A DNA stretch of 64,000 bases from JACKHO01 sp041398745 (lineage in GTDB: Bacteria; Planctomycetota; Planctomycetia; Planctomycetales; Planctomycetaceae), in the NCBI GenBank assembly GCA_041398745.1, contig JAWKUB010000005.1:558001-622000 (forward strand). Direction: 5' to 3'. Position numbers and translations under genes: made by a program. Under the pieces are notes generated by a model. That model had not been told where the DNA came from. It did no database searches and saw nothing but the letters and a program-made list of their open reading frames with translations. This document shows, in pieces, positions 1-10,230 of the stretch (positions are counted from its first letter, which is position 1; the number at the start of each line of letters is the position of its first letter).

Positions 1-406
1 GCTCGCTCTTCCAAGCGGCTAAGGACGGTTCGTCCTGAGTGTGCGACTAATACTCTCCATTGACCTACAGGCTGCTATTTGTGGCAGAGAAGCGCCTTCA
101 GTTTGACAACAACCAACCATCGAAAGGGGCGGTACACTTGATTTGCTTTCGGTCGTGAAGATCGCGACATGTTGTGTTCGACGCCTGCAGAAAAATTGCC
201 CTGATCCCGACTCCGTGCGGCAATCGCGATAGATGTCCATTGGCTTGTCCGCGAACTTCCCCAGAGTTCCCGGCTGTGTACGCCAAAACACGAAGTCAAC
301 ATCAAAGTTGATTTTTCTTGAAATCGCTTCCGTGTCACTTGAAATCTTTAAGCAAATACGTCCTAGTGCAGGGTAGATCGTTCTGCTGGGGAGGTCGAGA
401 AGAAGT
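1..406. other. Left-end non-coding stretch
   Basis: No gene can be supported here. Short minus-strand open frames exist but overlap one another, resemble no family I know and lack ribosome binding sites. The last 20 bases hold a purine-rich stretch (GAGGTCGAGAAGAAG) that probably serves the caspase gene starting at 407. No convincing -35/-10 pair was found. Confidence 0.5.
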
Positions 407-1396
407 ATGGCCGGTCGAAGAGCACTTGTCGTTGGAATAGACTATTACGAACACGCCAGTCGCCTGTATGGATGCGCCAGGGATGCGATTTCCGTCTCTC
501 AAGTCCTCAAACACCACGGTGATTCAGTTGGGAGCCTGAATTTCCAGATACCGGACTTGCTTACTGCCTCGAACGGGCTGCAAGCTGTGTCGGTCGCGAA
601 ATTGCGATCCGCAGTAAAAGAACTGTTCACACATGAGCCGTACGAAGTAGCACTATTCTATTTTGCAGGACATGGTCACCTTGATTCGACTGGCGGTTTC
701 CTGCTGGGAAGCGATTCCAAGTCGGGAGACGATGGAGTGTCGCTTAACGACATCCTAACGCTCGCGAATCAATCGAAGTCTACAAACCGCGTTATCGTCC
801 TCGACAGTTGCCATTCTGGCATTGCCGGAGTGTTACCTCTCTCTGGTGTCACGGCCATTGAAGATGGCGTAACCATACTTACAGCTTCGACGGCTCAGCA
901 GTATGCAACCGAAGAAAATGGGGCGGGAGTCTTCACAGGTCTATTTGTTGACGCCCTGAGAGGTGGTGCGAGTGACATTCTCGGAAATGTTACCCCCGGC
1001 AGCACATATGCACACATTGACCAATCACTGGGTGTCAAATCACAAAGACCGACATTCAAGACGAACACAAGGGCGTTCGTTTCGCTGAGGCGAGTAGAGC
1101 CAAAGATTGGATTACCGGAGTTGCGTAGAATAACGGAGATATTCCCTGAGCCCGAGTACGTCAAGAAATTGAATCCCACGTATGAACCTTACCGTTCAAG
1201 CGATGAAAAGGCGCTTCCAGCACCGCACGAGGAGAACGTAGTGATCTTTGGCATTCTCCAAAAACTAAACCGCACTAATTTGGTAGTACCGGTTGATGCT
1301 GATGCGATGTATTGGGCAGCCATGAATTCAAAATCATGCCGCCTTACTCCATTGGGAAAACACTACCACAGACTCGTCGCCAATGATTTGATCTAG
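407..1396 (+). CDS. Caspase-like (peptidase C14) protein with C-terminal winged-helix-like tail
   Basis: Predicted cysteine protease of the caspase/metacaspase fold. The start RALVVGIDYY is the first strand typical of the fold. His89 in FAGHGH and Cys135 in VLDSCHSG form the catalytic dyad. After about residue 230 comes a linker, then a tail of about 60 residues (ILQKLNRTNLVVPVD...RLTPLGKHYHRLV) that resembles the winged-helix tails found on many bacterial caspase-like proteins. There is no signal peptide, so it should be cytosolic. It is the first gene of a tight operon (26 bp to the next) with a membrane coiled-coil protein, a TIR protein and a STAND ATPase, which suggests a protease effector or signalling part of a conflict system. 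The family assignment is firm; the target and the defence role are inference. Confidence 0.9.
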   Translation: MAGRRALVVGIDYYEHASRLYGCARDAISVSQVLKHHGDSVGSLNFQIPDLLTASNGLQAVSVAKLRSAVKELFTHEPYEVALFYFAGHGHLDSTGGFLLGSDSKSGDDGVSLNDILTLANQSKSTNRVIVLDSCHSGIAGVLPLSGVTAIEDGVTILTASTAQQYATEENGAGVFTGLFVDALRGGASDILGNVTPGSTYAHIDQSLGVKSQRPTFKTNTRAFVSLRRVEPKIGLPELRRITEIFPEPEYVKKLNPTYEPYRSSDEKALPAPHEENVVIFGILQKLNRTNLVVPVDADAMYWAAMNSKSCRLTPLGKHYHRLVANDLI

Positions 1397-1422
1397 CAAC
1401 ACCACTTCTTTGGAGCATAGCA

Positions 1423-4400
1423 ATGGACTCATTCCCGCCGATTCGCGTGTTGCATGTTGGGGTGACTTCCGCTGCCGCCTTTGCATTCATTTCATGGGTG
1501 CTTTTGCCCAGATTGCGTCAACAATTTGCTTTGCCAGCGGACCCCGTCGCAACGGTAGGACGCGCCGGACGTTACGCAATGTTCGCATGGCTACGAAATG
1601 TCTGTGGGATTTGTGTCGTCGCCTCCCTTGTCGTCGCCGGGATCTTGAGCGCGCTCTGGTTGTCCTCAGGGGCAATTGAACGAGACTCGCTAGACTCTTC
1701 ACGTGCCCTCTTTGCTTCAGCAAGGGACATTCTCAAAGCGGTGCGCCCATTTTGGTGGATAGCGTCAACCGGGCTTCTAATTGCGGGTATGGCGATCATC
1801 GCAAGGGCTCGCGCTCGCCGAGGGTGTGAAGAGTTCTATGCCGAGGAAGTGAAGCGACAGGTATTGCGGCTGCAAGAAGACCGGGAGAACGGCAAGCTTC
1901 CGGAGTTGCCGCCAGACGACGTGATGCGGAAGATCTTGGAACATGTCCACACACTTGATCGGCAACTCGGCGAGCTATTGAGCAATTCGCAACTCCAGGT
2001 CGGCGACAAGCAGAGGCTTAAAAAAATCGCCGAGGCAGAAATCGGCAAATTGGTCGCCATGTATCAATGGCGAGATCTTGAGCGCCGAGTTGAATGGCAG
2101 AACATAGACATTGCCTCGGCCTTGATTGCCCCGAGTCCGGATGCGGGAAATAGCTTCAAAAGTCGAATGGCCCGTTTTTTGACGTCTAAGTCGACAGTGT
2201 CTTTTCTGGATCGAGGCACACGCTACTTGGTAATTGCCAGTACATTGCTCACGTTGTTGTCAACCGTTGGCTGGATGTCCGTGCCTGCGGCGAGCGTTGC
2301 GACGTCGGAACACGATCGAATCGAAGATTTGCAGGCTGCGTTCAATGCGATCGACGAGGTTGTTGCCGCTGGGGTACTTCCGGCTTCAGAGGACGAAGAG
2401 GCTCAGGCAGCGATTGATGAGGCAACAGCGGCCCTAAATCAGATTGATCAGGAAGTATCAGCTGGCTCTTCCGATCTTGACGATCTGGAACAGAGGATTG
2501 CTTCCAAGGTCAAAGCGTACAAGTCAGATGTCGGAGCGGCAGATGCACTCTTTGAGGAAATTGACTCCGCTTTCAAAGAGCAAGAAACGCGGAAACCACC
2601 CCGTTCTCCTCTCGATATTCCAGCGGACGCACCGGGCAATGCTGATCGAGTCGCTGAGTTGGAGGCACAGCTCGCTGAACTTTCTGAACTGTCTCAAAAG
2701 GCAGAGTCGCTCGAAGCAAAGCCCGCCTCAACGATCCGCCGTGATCTCACTGCGGCCACTGAAAAGGTGGGTGAATCGACTAGACAATCTGCGGTCTTCG
2801 AAACTCAAATTGATCAACAGCGCCGACGTATCCGCGCTGCCCAAGCTAAACAGGATGCACGCTTTGAGAATCGACTCTCAGCACTTAATGCGAAAAGAGC
2901 TGAACTGGAAAGATATGCGTCCAATCCGGCTCTGGAAGCCGATGCGGCTAAGGCTCTTGATTTGGTTGACGGAAACAAGGAGGTTGTAGAACAGCGGGTG
3001 AGGAAGAGTAAGACGCTGTTCGGGGCCGCAGAAGCACGTGTAGCAGCGTCATCAAGAGCAGTCGAATCTCATCTTGCCAAAGCGGAAGGCGTATCAGCCA
3101 TGATACCCGGCTCAGTAGATGCACCGCCTTGGGTTGACACTCTACCGAACTTGGTTCGTGAAATTCGACGGCGATACGGACAGACAAAAACCGAATTGAC
3201 GCTGGAGGCTGCTCGTCTGAACCCGCGGCCTCTAACTCTAACTTCAGAAGAAGTGACATTGAAGAATCACGCTCTTGACGTCATTGAAAGCCAAATGGCG
3301 GAAGCATTTGAAGGGCTGTCGCCGAATGCTCGCGAAATGACGTCGAGCTCCAAATCAACTGCTGCTGCGGAGCAGATTCTGAGGTCACACGCAGCAAAAT
3401 TTGATGCTCGGAACGTGCCAGGGACTTACCTGTCGGCGGACGGGTTGCCACCCGAGACACGAGAGTTTCTCAAGGCATTTACTGAGCGGGGCCCGCCTGA
3501 ACAATCACTTCGCGGCAAATTAAATAGAATATTGGAGGGAGTCATTCCGTCACTTTCCGAATCTCAAAGGGCGGAGTTGCGCAGTACCCAGCCGCGCCGT
3601 GTAACTGCGACTATGAGCGAGTTCGTGTCACCGCTTTTTCGTAGTGCCACCATGGAAACCCTTCCAGACGTCTTCCATCCGGCAATCGACGCTGCCAATG
3701 AGTTGGTAACAGAACTGGCGTCCGGCACATCACTGAAGCCAACATTCGAAAGTCCGCTGACTGAATTGGAGTCTGGCAGGGCTCTGCAACAGAACCTTCG
3801 CCGCGTTTCAAGCTCTTTCGAACAGTCGGTGGTGACTGAGGCGATTCAGAGAAGCCCGGCGACGTTGGAGACTGAGCGGATTGTCAGTCGCAATGCTGAT
3901 GGACCACAGCTCGCAAATGAACAGAATATCAGCAAGGCCTTTGAAGATTATTTTGATCGAGTGCCAGAGTCAGTTCGGCGAAGTCGGCAGGTACCCGGAA
4001 TAAGTGCAGTCGAATCTTTTGATTCCCACTTCCCGGGCCAGAATCCTCCTCCTCCTGATATCCCTGATTTCGGGGGACCAACGGCCCCAAAGCCGCCCAA
4101 GGGACCGGCGCCAAGTGGAAGCGGGTCTGCATCGCTAGCGAGAAGGATCGAGCAGAACCTGTACCGCAGCACTAGGCTTAGCAGTCAGGCTGCTCAGAAT
4201 CTCCGTTTCACATCGTCTCAGTCGTTCTCTCGTGCTCGAAGCTTCAGCAGACTCCGCGGCTTTCGGAGAATCGGGGGCGTGCTGATTGGACGGGAGTTGG
4301 AAGGTGATCCCCAGATCACTGACATTGACTGGGATTGGAATACAGACGACGACAGGATTCGATTACGCATCAAGGGGAACGATGGCACGTGGCACGAATC

Positions 4401-6192
4401 AGAGTACTTTGATCCGCATACGATGGAACTCGCCCTTGCGTATGCCGCTGATGGTCGGCCAATTACTGTTACCATGGTAACGGCATCACCATTGCCGGAA
4501 TTGCAGATACTCCTTCACCCGACTCTGGTTGACACAAGCGTCGGACAGGATGCAATTGAGCTCGACCGCTTCGTTGACACCTATGCTCGACGAGAGCCCT
4601 TCTGTCAAGAGGCCGAAAACCGAGTCCGGTCGGCGAAAGACCTTTTTAGACTTGCTTGGGCCGTCCGAGTTCTCCAACTGAAGGAATATGGTTTCGGCGC
4701 AGTGCAGAGCCCTGACGAAGGAGCAGAGCTTCTTCAAATCTATGCGGCAACCTTCGCCGCTGCCTCTCGAATCCTCGAAGAGGCAGACGAAACCTATTTG
4801 GTCGCGAAGCAAAACGCCAAGACTCTAAAGGACACCCCAGTGTCCGATCGCCCGGAGTTTTTCGACAAAACACTAGTTGCATACACAGAACGCGCGTTGG
4901 CATCCGACTCGTTTGAGGGATTTCGGGATTCAATTCAAACGGCAGCAAACAACGAAATGAGGTCTGTGATCCGCAAGTCCGGTGGCAGCAATTTCGAGTG
5001 GCTTGTGCAAAACCCAAAAGCGTGGCGAGTTTTCTCCGAAGAGAGTGCGAGATTTGAATCTGCGTTGAATACATACAACCAGAACGTCAAACGATACAAC
5101 AACCGAGTAAACCCTTCACGCACAGACTCTATTCTGGACCGGCTACGAGGTGGTGCATTTGACATAGAAGACTATCAACGATTGCAGGATTCACATCAAA
5201 ACGATCAGCTCGCAAATTCGATAGACGAGCAACTGGCATGGCTGGAAGCCGAGAAACCCAGGATCGAGCAGCAACAAAAGAGTCTGCAAGAGCAACAGGA
5301 GCAGCTTGAAAAATACCTGTTCCCTGTGGTCTCAGGCACAATCACATGGAGACTACCTCCGGCAGATTTCGAAGTCTGGAGCGGCGTTCGCGAGTCGAAC
5401 TTCGAATGCACCCTGGAGAATCTGACTCAACCTAGTGGTGACGAGTTGCCGTTTCGCTTCATGCTGCAAACAGCATTTACATCCCCTGCCTTCTTTGACG
5501 CATCCGGCGAACTAATCGAGGACGAAGAGGACGACAGAAACGAGGATGACATTCCTCCGTGGACGTTTGAAGCGATATCTGACGAGCTGCACCAGTCTGT
5601 GGTTACCAGCGTGACGGAGGAAGAGCGCCTGCTCATCTCTCGCATGTCTGAATTCACGCAACTCCAGCGCATTTTCCGCCTCTTCTTTGAATCCAATCAT
5701 CCGCAGTTGCATCGTCTCGTTGAGCTCAACTCGGAATTGAACCAAGCCGTTCCAGTGAAATTGGTTCGGACATCCCGATGGAATGCTCGGCCCGGGGCTC
5801 TTGAGATAATCTTGCAAATTCAACTTCTCGAGTTTGGCCCGAAGTTGGAAAACACTGAAGCTAAGTCACAGTTGGACGAGCTTTCAGAGCTAGTGACTGA
5901 GCAGTTGAATGCTGTCGCGACGCTCCGTGAATTACAAGCTGCTGACGAGAGTGACTGGAGTGAGGGCTGGGACAGATACCTCAGGGCAATTGAAGCTGGA
6001 AGAAAGAAGCTTCCAGACATTGTGTCCAGCCTCGGCAGTATCAGTCGGGCCCAACAAGAAAACAAAGTGCTGGAACAGCTGCACCAAACGGCTAATCAGT
6101 ACTCTTTGGCGGTGCAGTTGAGGTCCGAGCTTGGGGTCATAGAAGACGATCGCGCGGTTTTGAAACGCTCGCTTGATAGGGGGAGTGAGTGA
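1423..6192 (+). CDS. Giant membrane-anchored coiled-coil protein, unknown function
   Basis: I do not recognise a family for this 1589-residue protein. The first 300 residues hold about four hydrophobic helices (near residues 8-28, 60-82, 105-125 and 275-295) separated by a charged loop. Residues about 300-560 are rich in Glu/Ala/Gln/Lys heptads and look like long coiled coils. A proline-rich linker lies near 875-905 (PPPPDIPDF, APKPPKGPAP), followed by a Ser/Arg-rich patch and a largely helical C-terminal half with a further Glu/Gln-rich coil near 1270-1310. The start has a GGAG 10 bp upstream. Its stop overlaps the GTG start of the TIR gene by 4 bp, so the two are probably translationally coupled. 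A plausible role is a membrane scaffold or pore for the neighbouring caspase/TIR/STAND proteins; this is inference. Confidence 0.85.
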   Translation: MDSFPPIRVLHVGVTSAAAFAFISWVLLPRLRQQFALPADPVATVGRAGRYAMFAWLRNVCGICVVASLVVAGILSALWLSSGAIERDSLDSSRALFASARDILKAVRPFWWIASTGLLIAGMAIIARARARRGCEEFYAEEVKRQVLRLQEDRENGKLPELPPDDVMRKILEHVHTLDRQLGELLSNSQLQVGDKQRLKKIAEAEIGKLVAMYQWRDLERRVEWQNIDIASALIAPSPDAGNSFKSRMARFLTSKSTVSFLDRGTRYLVIASTLLTLLSTVGWMSVPAASVATSEHDRIEDLQAAFNAIDEVVAAGVLPASEDEEAQAAIDEATAALNQIDQEVSAGSSDLDDLEQRIASKVKAYKSDVGAADALFEEIDSAFKEQETRKPPRSPLDIPADAPGNADRVAELEAQLAELSELSQKAESLEAKPASTIRRDLTAATEKVGESTRQSAVFETQIDQQRRRIRAAQAKQDARFENRLSALNAKRAELERYASNPALEADAAKALDLVDGNKEVVEQRVRKSKTLFGAAEARVAASSRAVESHLAKAEGVSAMIPGSVDAPPWVDTLPNLVREIRRRYGQTKTELTLEAARLNPRPLTLTSEEVTLKNHALDVIESQMAEAFEGLSPNAREMTSSSKSTAAAEQILRSHAAKFDARNVPGTYLSADGLPPETREFLKAFTERGPPEQSLRGKLNRILEGVIPSLSESQRAELRSTQPRRVTATMSEFVSPLFRSATMETLPDVFHPAIDAANELVTELASGTSLKPTFESPLTELESGRALQQNLRRVSSSFEQSVVTEAIQRSPATLETERIVSRNADGPQLANEQNISKAFEDYFDRVPESVRRSRQVPGISAVESFDSHFPGQNPPPPDIPDFGGPTAPKPPKGPAPSGSGSASLARRIEQNLYRSTRLSSQAAQNLRFTSSQSFSRARSFSRLRGFRRIGGVLIGRELEGDPQITDIDWDWNTDDDRIRLRIKGNDGTWHESEYFDPHTMELALAYAADGRPITVTMVTASPLPELQILLHPTLVDTSVGQDAIELDRFVDTYARREPFCQEAENRVRSAKDLFRLAWAVRVLQLKEYGFGAVQSPDEGAELLQIYAATFAAASRILEEADETYLVAKQNAKTLKDTPVSDRPEFFDKTLVAYTERALASDSFEGFRDSIQTAANNEMRSVIRKSGGSNFEWLVQNPKAWRVFSEESARFESALNTYNQNVKRYNNRVNPSRTDSILDRLRGGAFDIEDYQRLQDSHQNDQLANSIDEQLAWLEAEKPRIEQQQKSLQEQQEQLEKYLFPVVSGTITWRLPPADFEVWSGVRESNFECTLENLTQPSGDELPFRFMLQTAFTSPAFFDASGELIEDEEDDRNEDDIPPWTFEAISDELHQSVVTSVTEEERLLISRMSEFTQLQRIFRLFFESNHPQLHRLVELNSELNQAVPVKLVRTSRWNARPGALEIILQIQLLEFGPKLENTEAKSQLDELSELVTEQLNAVATLRELQAADESDWSEGWDRYLRAIEAGRKKLPDIVSSLGSISRAQQENKVLEQLHQTANQYSLAVQLRSELGVIEDDRAVLKRSLDRGSE

Positions 6193-7637
6193 GACTTTTC
6201 ATCTCCTATAATCGTGACAGCGGCAGCAACTACGCGGAGTTCCTCCTATCAAAGATCGATTCGGAGGATGAGTGGGAGTCGCTCATTGATATTGAACCGT
6301 CGGTAGTCACGAACGATTACTGGGATGATCTGGTTACTTCGCTAAAGTTTTGTGACTGTGTGCTCTTTGTGGCCACACGAGGAGCGTGCGACTCAGATGA
6401 ATGCAAAGCGGAGGTGCGTTACGCAAAAGCAGAAAACAGGCCCGTCATTATTTGTGAATTCGAAAAGATCGAGTCGTACCCTCGCGGATTTGAATCATTC
6501 CATATAGTCGAATTTCATGCCAACTTTTCCGTCGGGTGGGATCGCCTTCGAGATGTTATCCTGGCAGCAAAAGCGGCCAAGGCGTCCAAACCGTCAACGG
6601 GGTCGTCGACGTCACGCGATGCGGATAACACAGAATCAACAACAACTTCGGTCCAGCGGCGTCCCAACATCAACATCACTGGAACCGTATTCACAGTCTT
6701 GGCGGCTTTTGTTTTCGGTGGTTTAAGCGGTGCGAAGTATTTCTCAGCTTCTCCTGTTGCCGAAATCCCAGCGGAGAAACCCTTTCCTGAAAACACCATG
6801 AAAAAAACAGAGGGTGATGCGCCCCGGGAATCATTTGATAATGAATTTGAGGCCCCTGAGCCAGAAAGAACGTTGGATTTCCTCGCAATGAATGAAGAAT
6901 GCGCGGGGATTATTGGTGCTGAAGAGCTAAGCACCCTGCCATTGAAAACAAAGGACCAGCTGCTCCGGGAAATATTTGGACCAGAGATGCAGGATAAAAA
7001 CATTACGATTAAAAAGGTAACCGCAGCGCTTACCGAATTAGAAGAAACTGAATCCGCCTTTAAGCAACTGCATGCTGCAGTCCGCAACGCAATACAGGAC
7101 CCTAACACCAACGTAGCAATTGTCAATGAACTTACTTTGGCCCTTGGCGAAATCCCGAATGCTGACGTCAGTGCCCCGGATCCGGTGAGGGAAGCCCAAT
7201 TCAGTCGATTCGCTGGTGTCAAGAGCACTCTTGGCGACTGTTCTCTTCAGCTTGCAAATGCAAATCATGTCCTGGCTGCAGTTAGGAATCATCCGCAACA
7301 CATAGACCGAATCATAAAAGAAATCCGGATAGAAGACCTTGGGATAGACGGGCTTTTCGTTGTCTCCGTAACTATCGATGGCGGAACGGAATCAACAATG
7401 CTATGTCAGCTGGAAGTCCGGGGAGGTGTGATTGAGAATCCTCTCTATGAACGCCGACGACGCGAAATGGAATTGAGGGGTTATATGGATCGAGCGGGAA
7501 TACCGGGTCTCATTCCAACGGGAGTTCCAAAGCTCGGGAAGTTGGCCGAGGAACTTGCCGCGAACGAAGGCAAGGTTTTTGACGTGCCCCCCAGGAAGCA
7601 TATGAGAGAGCCTAATGAATCTGCTGGGGGCCACTAG
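6189..7637 (+). CDS. TIR-domain protein with one transmembrane helix
   Basis: Residues 1-125 form a TIR domain. MRLFISYNRDSG is strand A and box 1, and SDECKAEVRYA carries the conserved glutamate (Glu75) expected of NAD-cleaving TIR domains. A Ser/Thr-rich linker leads to a single hydrophobic helix near residues 162-182. About 300 charged, mostly helical residues follow with no family I recognise. The start is GTG at 6189, inside the stop of the upstream gene (GTGA overlap), and the 3' end overlaps the next gene by 23 bp. Bacterial TIR domains commonly deplete NAD+ or make cyclic-ADP-ribose signals during anti-phage defence. Membrane anchoring and the caspase/STAND neighbours suggest one stage of a sensor-effector cascade. 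NADase activity is not shown. Confidence 0.88.
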   Translation: MRLFISYNRDSGSNYAEFLLSKIDSEDEWESLIDIEPSVVTNDYWDDLVTSLKFCDCVLFVATRGACDSDECKAEVRYAKAENRPVIICEFEKIESYPRGFESFHIVEFHANFSVGWDRLRDVILAAKAAKASKPSTGSSTSRDADNTESTTTSVQRRPNINITGTVFTVLAAFVFGGLSGAKYFSASPVAEIPAEKPFPENTMKKTEGDAPRESFDNEFEAPEPERTLDFLAMNEECAGIIGAEELSTLPLKTKDQLLREIFGPEMQDKNITIKKVTAALTELEETESAFKQLHAAVRNAIQDPNTNVAIVNELTLALGEIPNADVSAPDPVREAQFSRFAGVKSTLGDCSLQLANANHVLAAVRNHPQHIDRIIKEIRIEDLGIDGLFVVSVTIDGGTESTMLCQLEVRGGVIENPLYERRRREMELRGYMDRAGIPGLIPTGVPKLGKLAEELAANEGKVFDVPPRKHMREPNESAGGH

Positions 7638-10224
7638 CGATCTCAGGGTATTCCTCTCGTCGACATTTGTCGACATGATTGCCGAGCGGGACGCGCTGCA
7701 ACGGACAACGTTCCCCAGCCTGTACCGTACCGCCCCTGTCGACGTCATCCCAATTGATCTGCGGTGGGGGATACGCGACGAAAATACTATAGGAGGGAAA
7801 CTGATCGATCTGTGTCTCGACTCCGTATCACGAAGCTCAGTCTTTGTCGGGATGATTGGTCAACGGTACGGAGCTGTGATAGCAGATGAGATTCTGGCAA
7901 CTAAGCTGCCGCAGCGAGACTATCTCAAGCTAGGGCTATCGCTGACAGAATGTGAAATTCGGGCGGCCTTTGCAATGAAGGAAAGTGGCGAGGGGCCGCA
8001 GCATCTCTTCTTTGGATTTCGTAAAAATGACTGGACGTTCTTAGATGAGCGGGTGCGTCTTTTGCTCCCCGACGCGTTTCGAAATTATGCACCCTATGAA
8101 TTTGCAGATGATGATCCGGCTCTACTCGGGAAGCTTGCCGATCTAAGGGATTTTATCCGTTCTCGTGACTGCACGGTCATTGAGTATGCGAATGCCGACG
8201 AGTTTGCAGAATGTGTGCGCCGCGAACTCATACAGATCGCCCCTCGGCTTCGTCAGTACTCCGGCCCGCATTACAGAGGTAACGTAGCTAACAGCGCTGC
8301 TCAGTCATTGATCGATGATTGGCGCAGGGGCAAACGGCTGTTTCTGATCCCAACTCCGCGACGCCTACTTCTGGTCGGGGAATCAGGTATTGGAAAAACA
8401 CATGAAGTAACTCGATACCTTTCTGAGAATTCTGAGAACATCCTATGCGTAGTCGCTGACCAGTTCAGTTCGATGGAGGGCTGCCTTCAGTGGCTCGAAG
8501 ATCGGCTTCAAGTGAGTGGCCACGAATGTGCCAACGCTGCCAGACCGATTCGCCGCCGGGTATTCGAGCGACTTGTGTCTTTCGGTAATTCGGACCAGAA
8601 CTCCTTGATTCTTGATGGCCTTGAAGAGCTATCGGTGATTCCCGATCTGTCATGGCTCCCGGATTGTAGGTTGCGGGTTCTTGCGACGACCACAACCGAT
8701 TCGAAATGGCACGCAGCATTTGAGCGCCTGGATTTCACCGTGGCCGATTTCCCTGCTCTTTCAAATCGCGAAGCATTGAAACTCTCCACTGATCTTCTTG
8801 CGAGGTACGACAAGCAGGAATGGCTATCCATTACTCAGGCTGTCAGAGTAAGGGGGCTTAGGAATCCTCAAATGCTCGCAACACTGATTGGCGGGCTGCA
8901 TCGCGAGGTTTATGAAACAGTCGATGAAACGGTAGATGACTACGCGGACTTTTCGTCTGCATCAAGAATGATTGCTCGAACGTGGGGCAAACTTGTCGAA
9001 GACCTTGAAAGAAGTCCGGAAGATGGTGTTGTTCGCCGAATACTCCATTTTGTTTCTATCAGTCCTGCAGGAATTCATTCCTACGATCTCGAAAGATTGC
9101 TGCGCACGACGGTCAAAGCGAATACGAGCATTGCGATGTCCAACCTTCGACCTTTCCTAAAGGAAGACAGTATGTTCATCCGGTTGCGATCAGCAGCCTT
9201 CAATGCAGCACGGCGACACCTAAACCCAACCCGTGAAGAATTGCGACAAAGGTGGAATGAGTACGGCGAGTTTTTCAGTCGTCGTGACGACATCCCCTTG
9301 AGCAGGCGTTGGGCAGCGTTACGTGGGTTGGGCGAACGGAGTAGCAATGACTCGTGGTGCCTCTCGCTGTTAGCTTCTGCTCCGCGGGAAATCATGGAAT
9401 TGGCTTTCAGCAATGTTCGATTATTCCTGCATACCACTACCCGGGACGCTCAACTCAAGATTTTGGACGTTTTGTACGGCAAAGTCCCTGCGGAATCACT
9501 CGAACTCGCAGCTCAACTTGGCCACACTGCTCTTGCCGCAGAGCGACTAGAACGTTTGCCGCCGCATCAATTTCGATTAGCTGTTATTCGCGTGGCCCCT
9601 GCGCTGATCGACTCGAACACAACGGAGACTGCAAGGCGTCACCTGATGCACTTGCTTCCGCTGGAAATGCCTGTAGCCGAACGGATTCAGACACTTCTCC
9701 TGCTTGCACACTTGGAAGTCAACGAAGGAAATCTAAAGGTTGCCGAACGCATACTTGACTCCTGCGAAGGTCACACTCTAAATGAGGACCCGCTTTCCCT
9801 TTCTAGGTGCTGGATTACGCTGTTTCGCAGTCGAATTGAATTCGCCGTGGGTGCACAAATCCCGATCCAAAGAATGATCAATCTACAGCAGACGTTTCTA
9901 CAACACGAGGAGCAACGAGGAGCAGGATGGGCCGCGGTATGGATGTTTGACGTTTACGAAAAACAGGGTAACTACACGGAGGCAAACATGTCGGCGATGA
10001 CGCTGATTGGTGAGCTGGAGCAATCAAAGCTCCTGGGTCTGTACCGCATTATTTCACTAAGGCTTGCACACATGCTCGTCAGCCTTGACAGAGATTTGAG
10101 CTTGGCATTGCGATTGTTGGACAACTACGAACGGATCGGAACTGGGCTTTCGGATAATCGAAAACAAAGTGCCGACACCGAGTCTCTTAGAGCTGAGATC
10201 CTGCGTCGATTTGGAGGAGTTTAA
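7615..10224 (+). CDS. DUF4062-STAND (NACHT-like) P-loop ATPase
   Basis: The N-terminal 160 residues match the DUF4062 pattern (DLRVFLSSTFVDMIAERDAL...IPIDLRWG...CLDSV). In eukaryotes this domain heads STAND proteins such as NWD1 and TEP1. Walker A is GESGIGKT at residues 255-262 and Walker B is LILDGLEEL near 330. A winged-helix and helical-repeat region makes up the C-terminal half (TPR-like helices after about residue 600). Such proteins act as ATP-driven sensors that oligomerise on detecting a trigger. The gene starts 23 bp inside the TIR gene, so it belongs to the same transcript as the caspase, coiled-coil and TIR genes and is the likely switch of the system. It ends 6 bp before the convergent subtilase gene. 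Confidence 0.88.
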   Translation: MNLLGATSDLRVFLSSTFVDMIAERDALQRTTFPSLYRTAPVDVIPIDLRWGIRDENTIGGKLIDLCLDSVSRSSVFVGMIGQRYGAVIADEILATKLPQRDYLKLGLSLTECEIRAAFAMKESGEGPQHLFFGFRKNDWTFLDERVRLLLPDAFRNYAPYEFADDDPALLGKLADLRDFIRSRDCTVIEYANADEFAECVRRELIQIAPRLRQYSGPHYRGNVANSAAQSLIDDWRRGKRLFLIPTPRRLLLVGESGIGKTHEVTRYLSENSENILCVVADQFSSMEGCLQWLEDRLQVSGHECANAARPIRRRVFERLVSFGNSDQNSLILDGLEELSVIPDLSWLPDCRLRVLATTTTDSKWHAAFERLDFTVADFPALSNREALKLSTDLLARYDKQEWLSITQAVRVRGLRNPQMLATLIGGLHREVYETVDETVDDYADFSSASRMIARTWGKLVEDLERSPEDGVVRRILHFVSISPAGIHSYDLERLLRTTVKANTSIAMSNLRPFLKEDSMFIRLRSAAFNAARRHLNPTREELRQRWNEYGEFFSRRDDIPLSRRWAALRGLGERSSNDSWCLSLLASAPREIMELAFSNVRLFLHTTTRDAQLKILDVLYGKVPAESLELAAQLGHTALAAERLERLPPHQFRLAVIRVAPALIDSNTTETARRHLMHLLPLEMPVAERIQTLLLLAHLEVNEGNLKVAERILDSCEGHTLNEDPLSLSRCWITLFRSRIEFAVGAQIPIQRMINLQQTFLQHEEQRGAGWAAVWMFDVYEKQGNYTEANMSAMTLIGELEQSKLLGLYRIISLRLAHMLVSLDRDLSLALRLLDNYERIGTGLSDNRKQSADTESLRAEILRRFGGV

Positions 10225-10230
10225 GCAGAT

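Noticed and set aside
6515..7228. 237-residue minus-strand ORF
   Set aside because: Antisense to the TIR gene, Ser/Ala-rich, no domain, no ribosome binding site.
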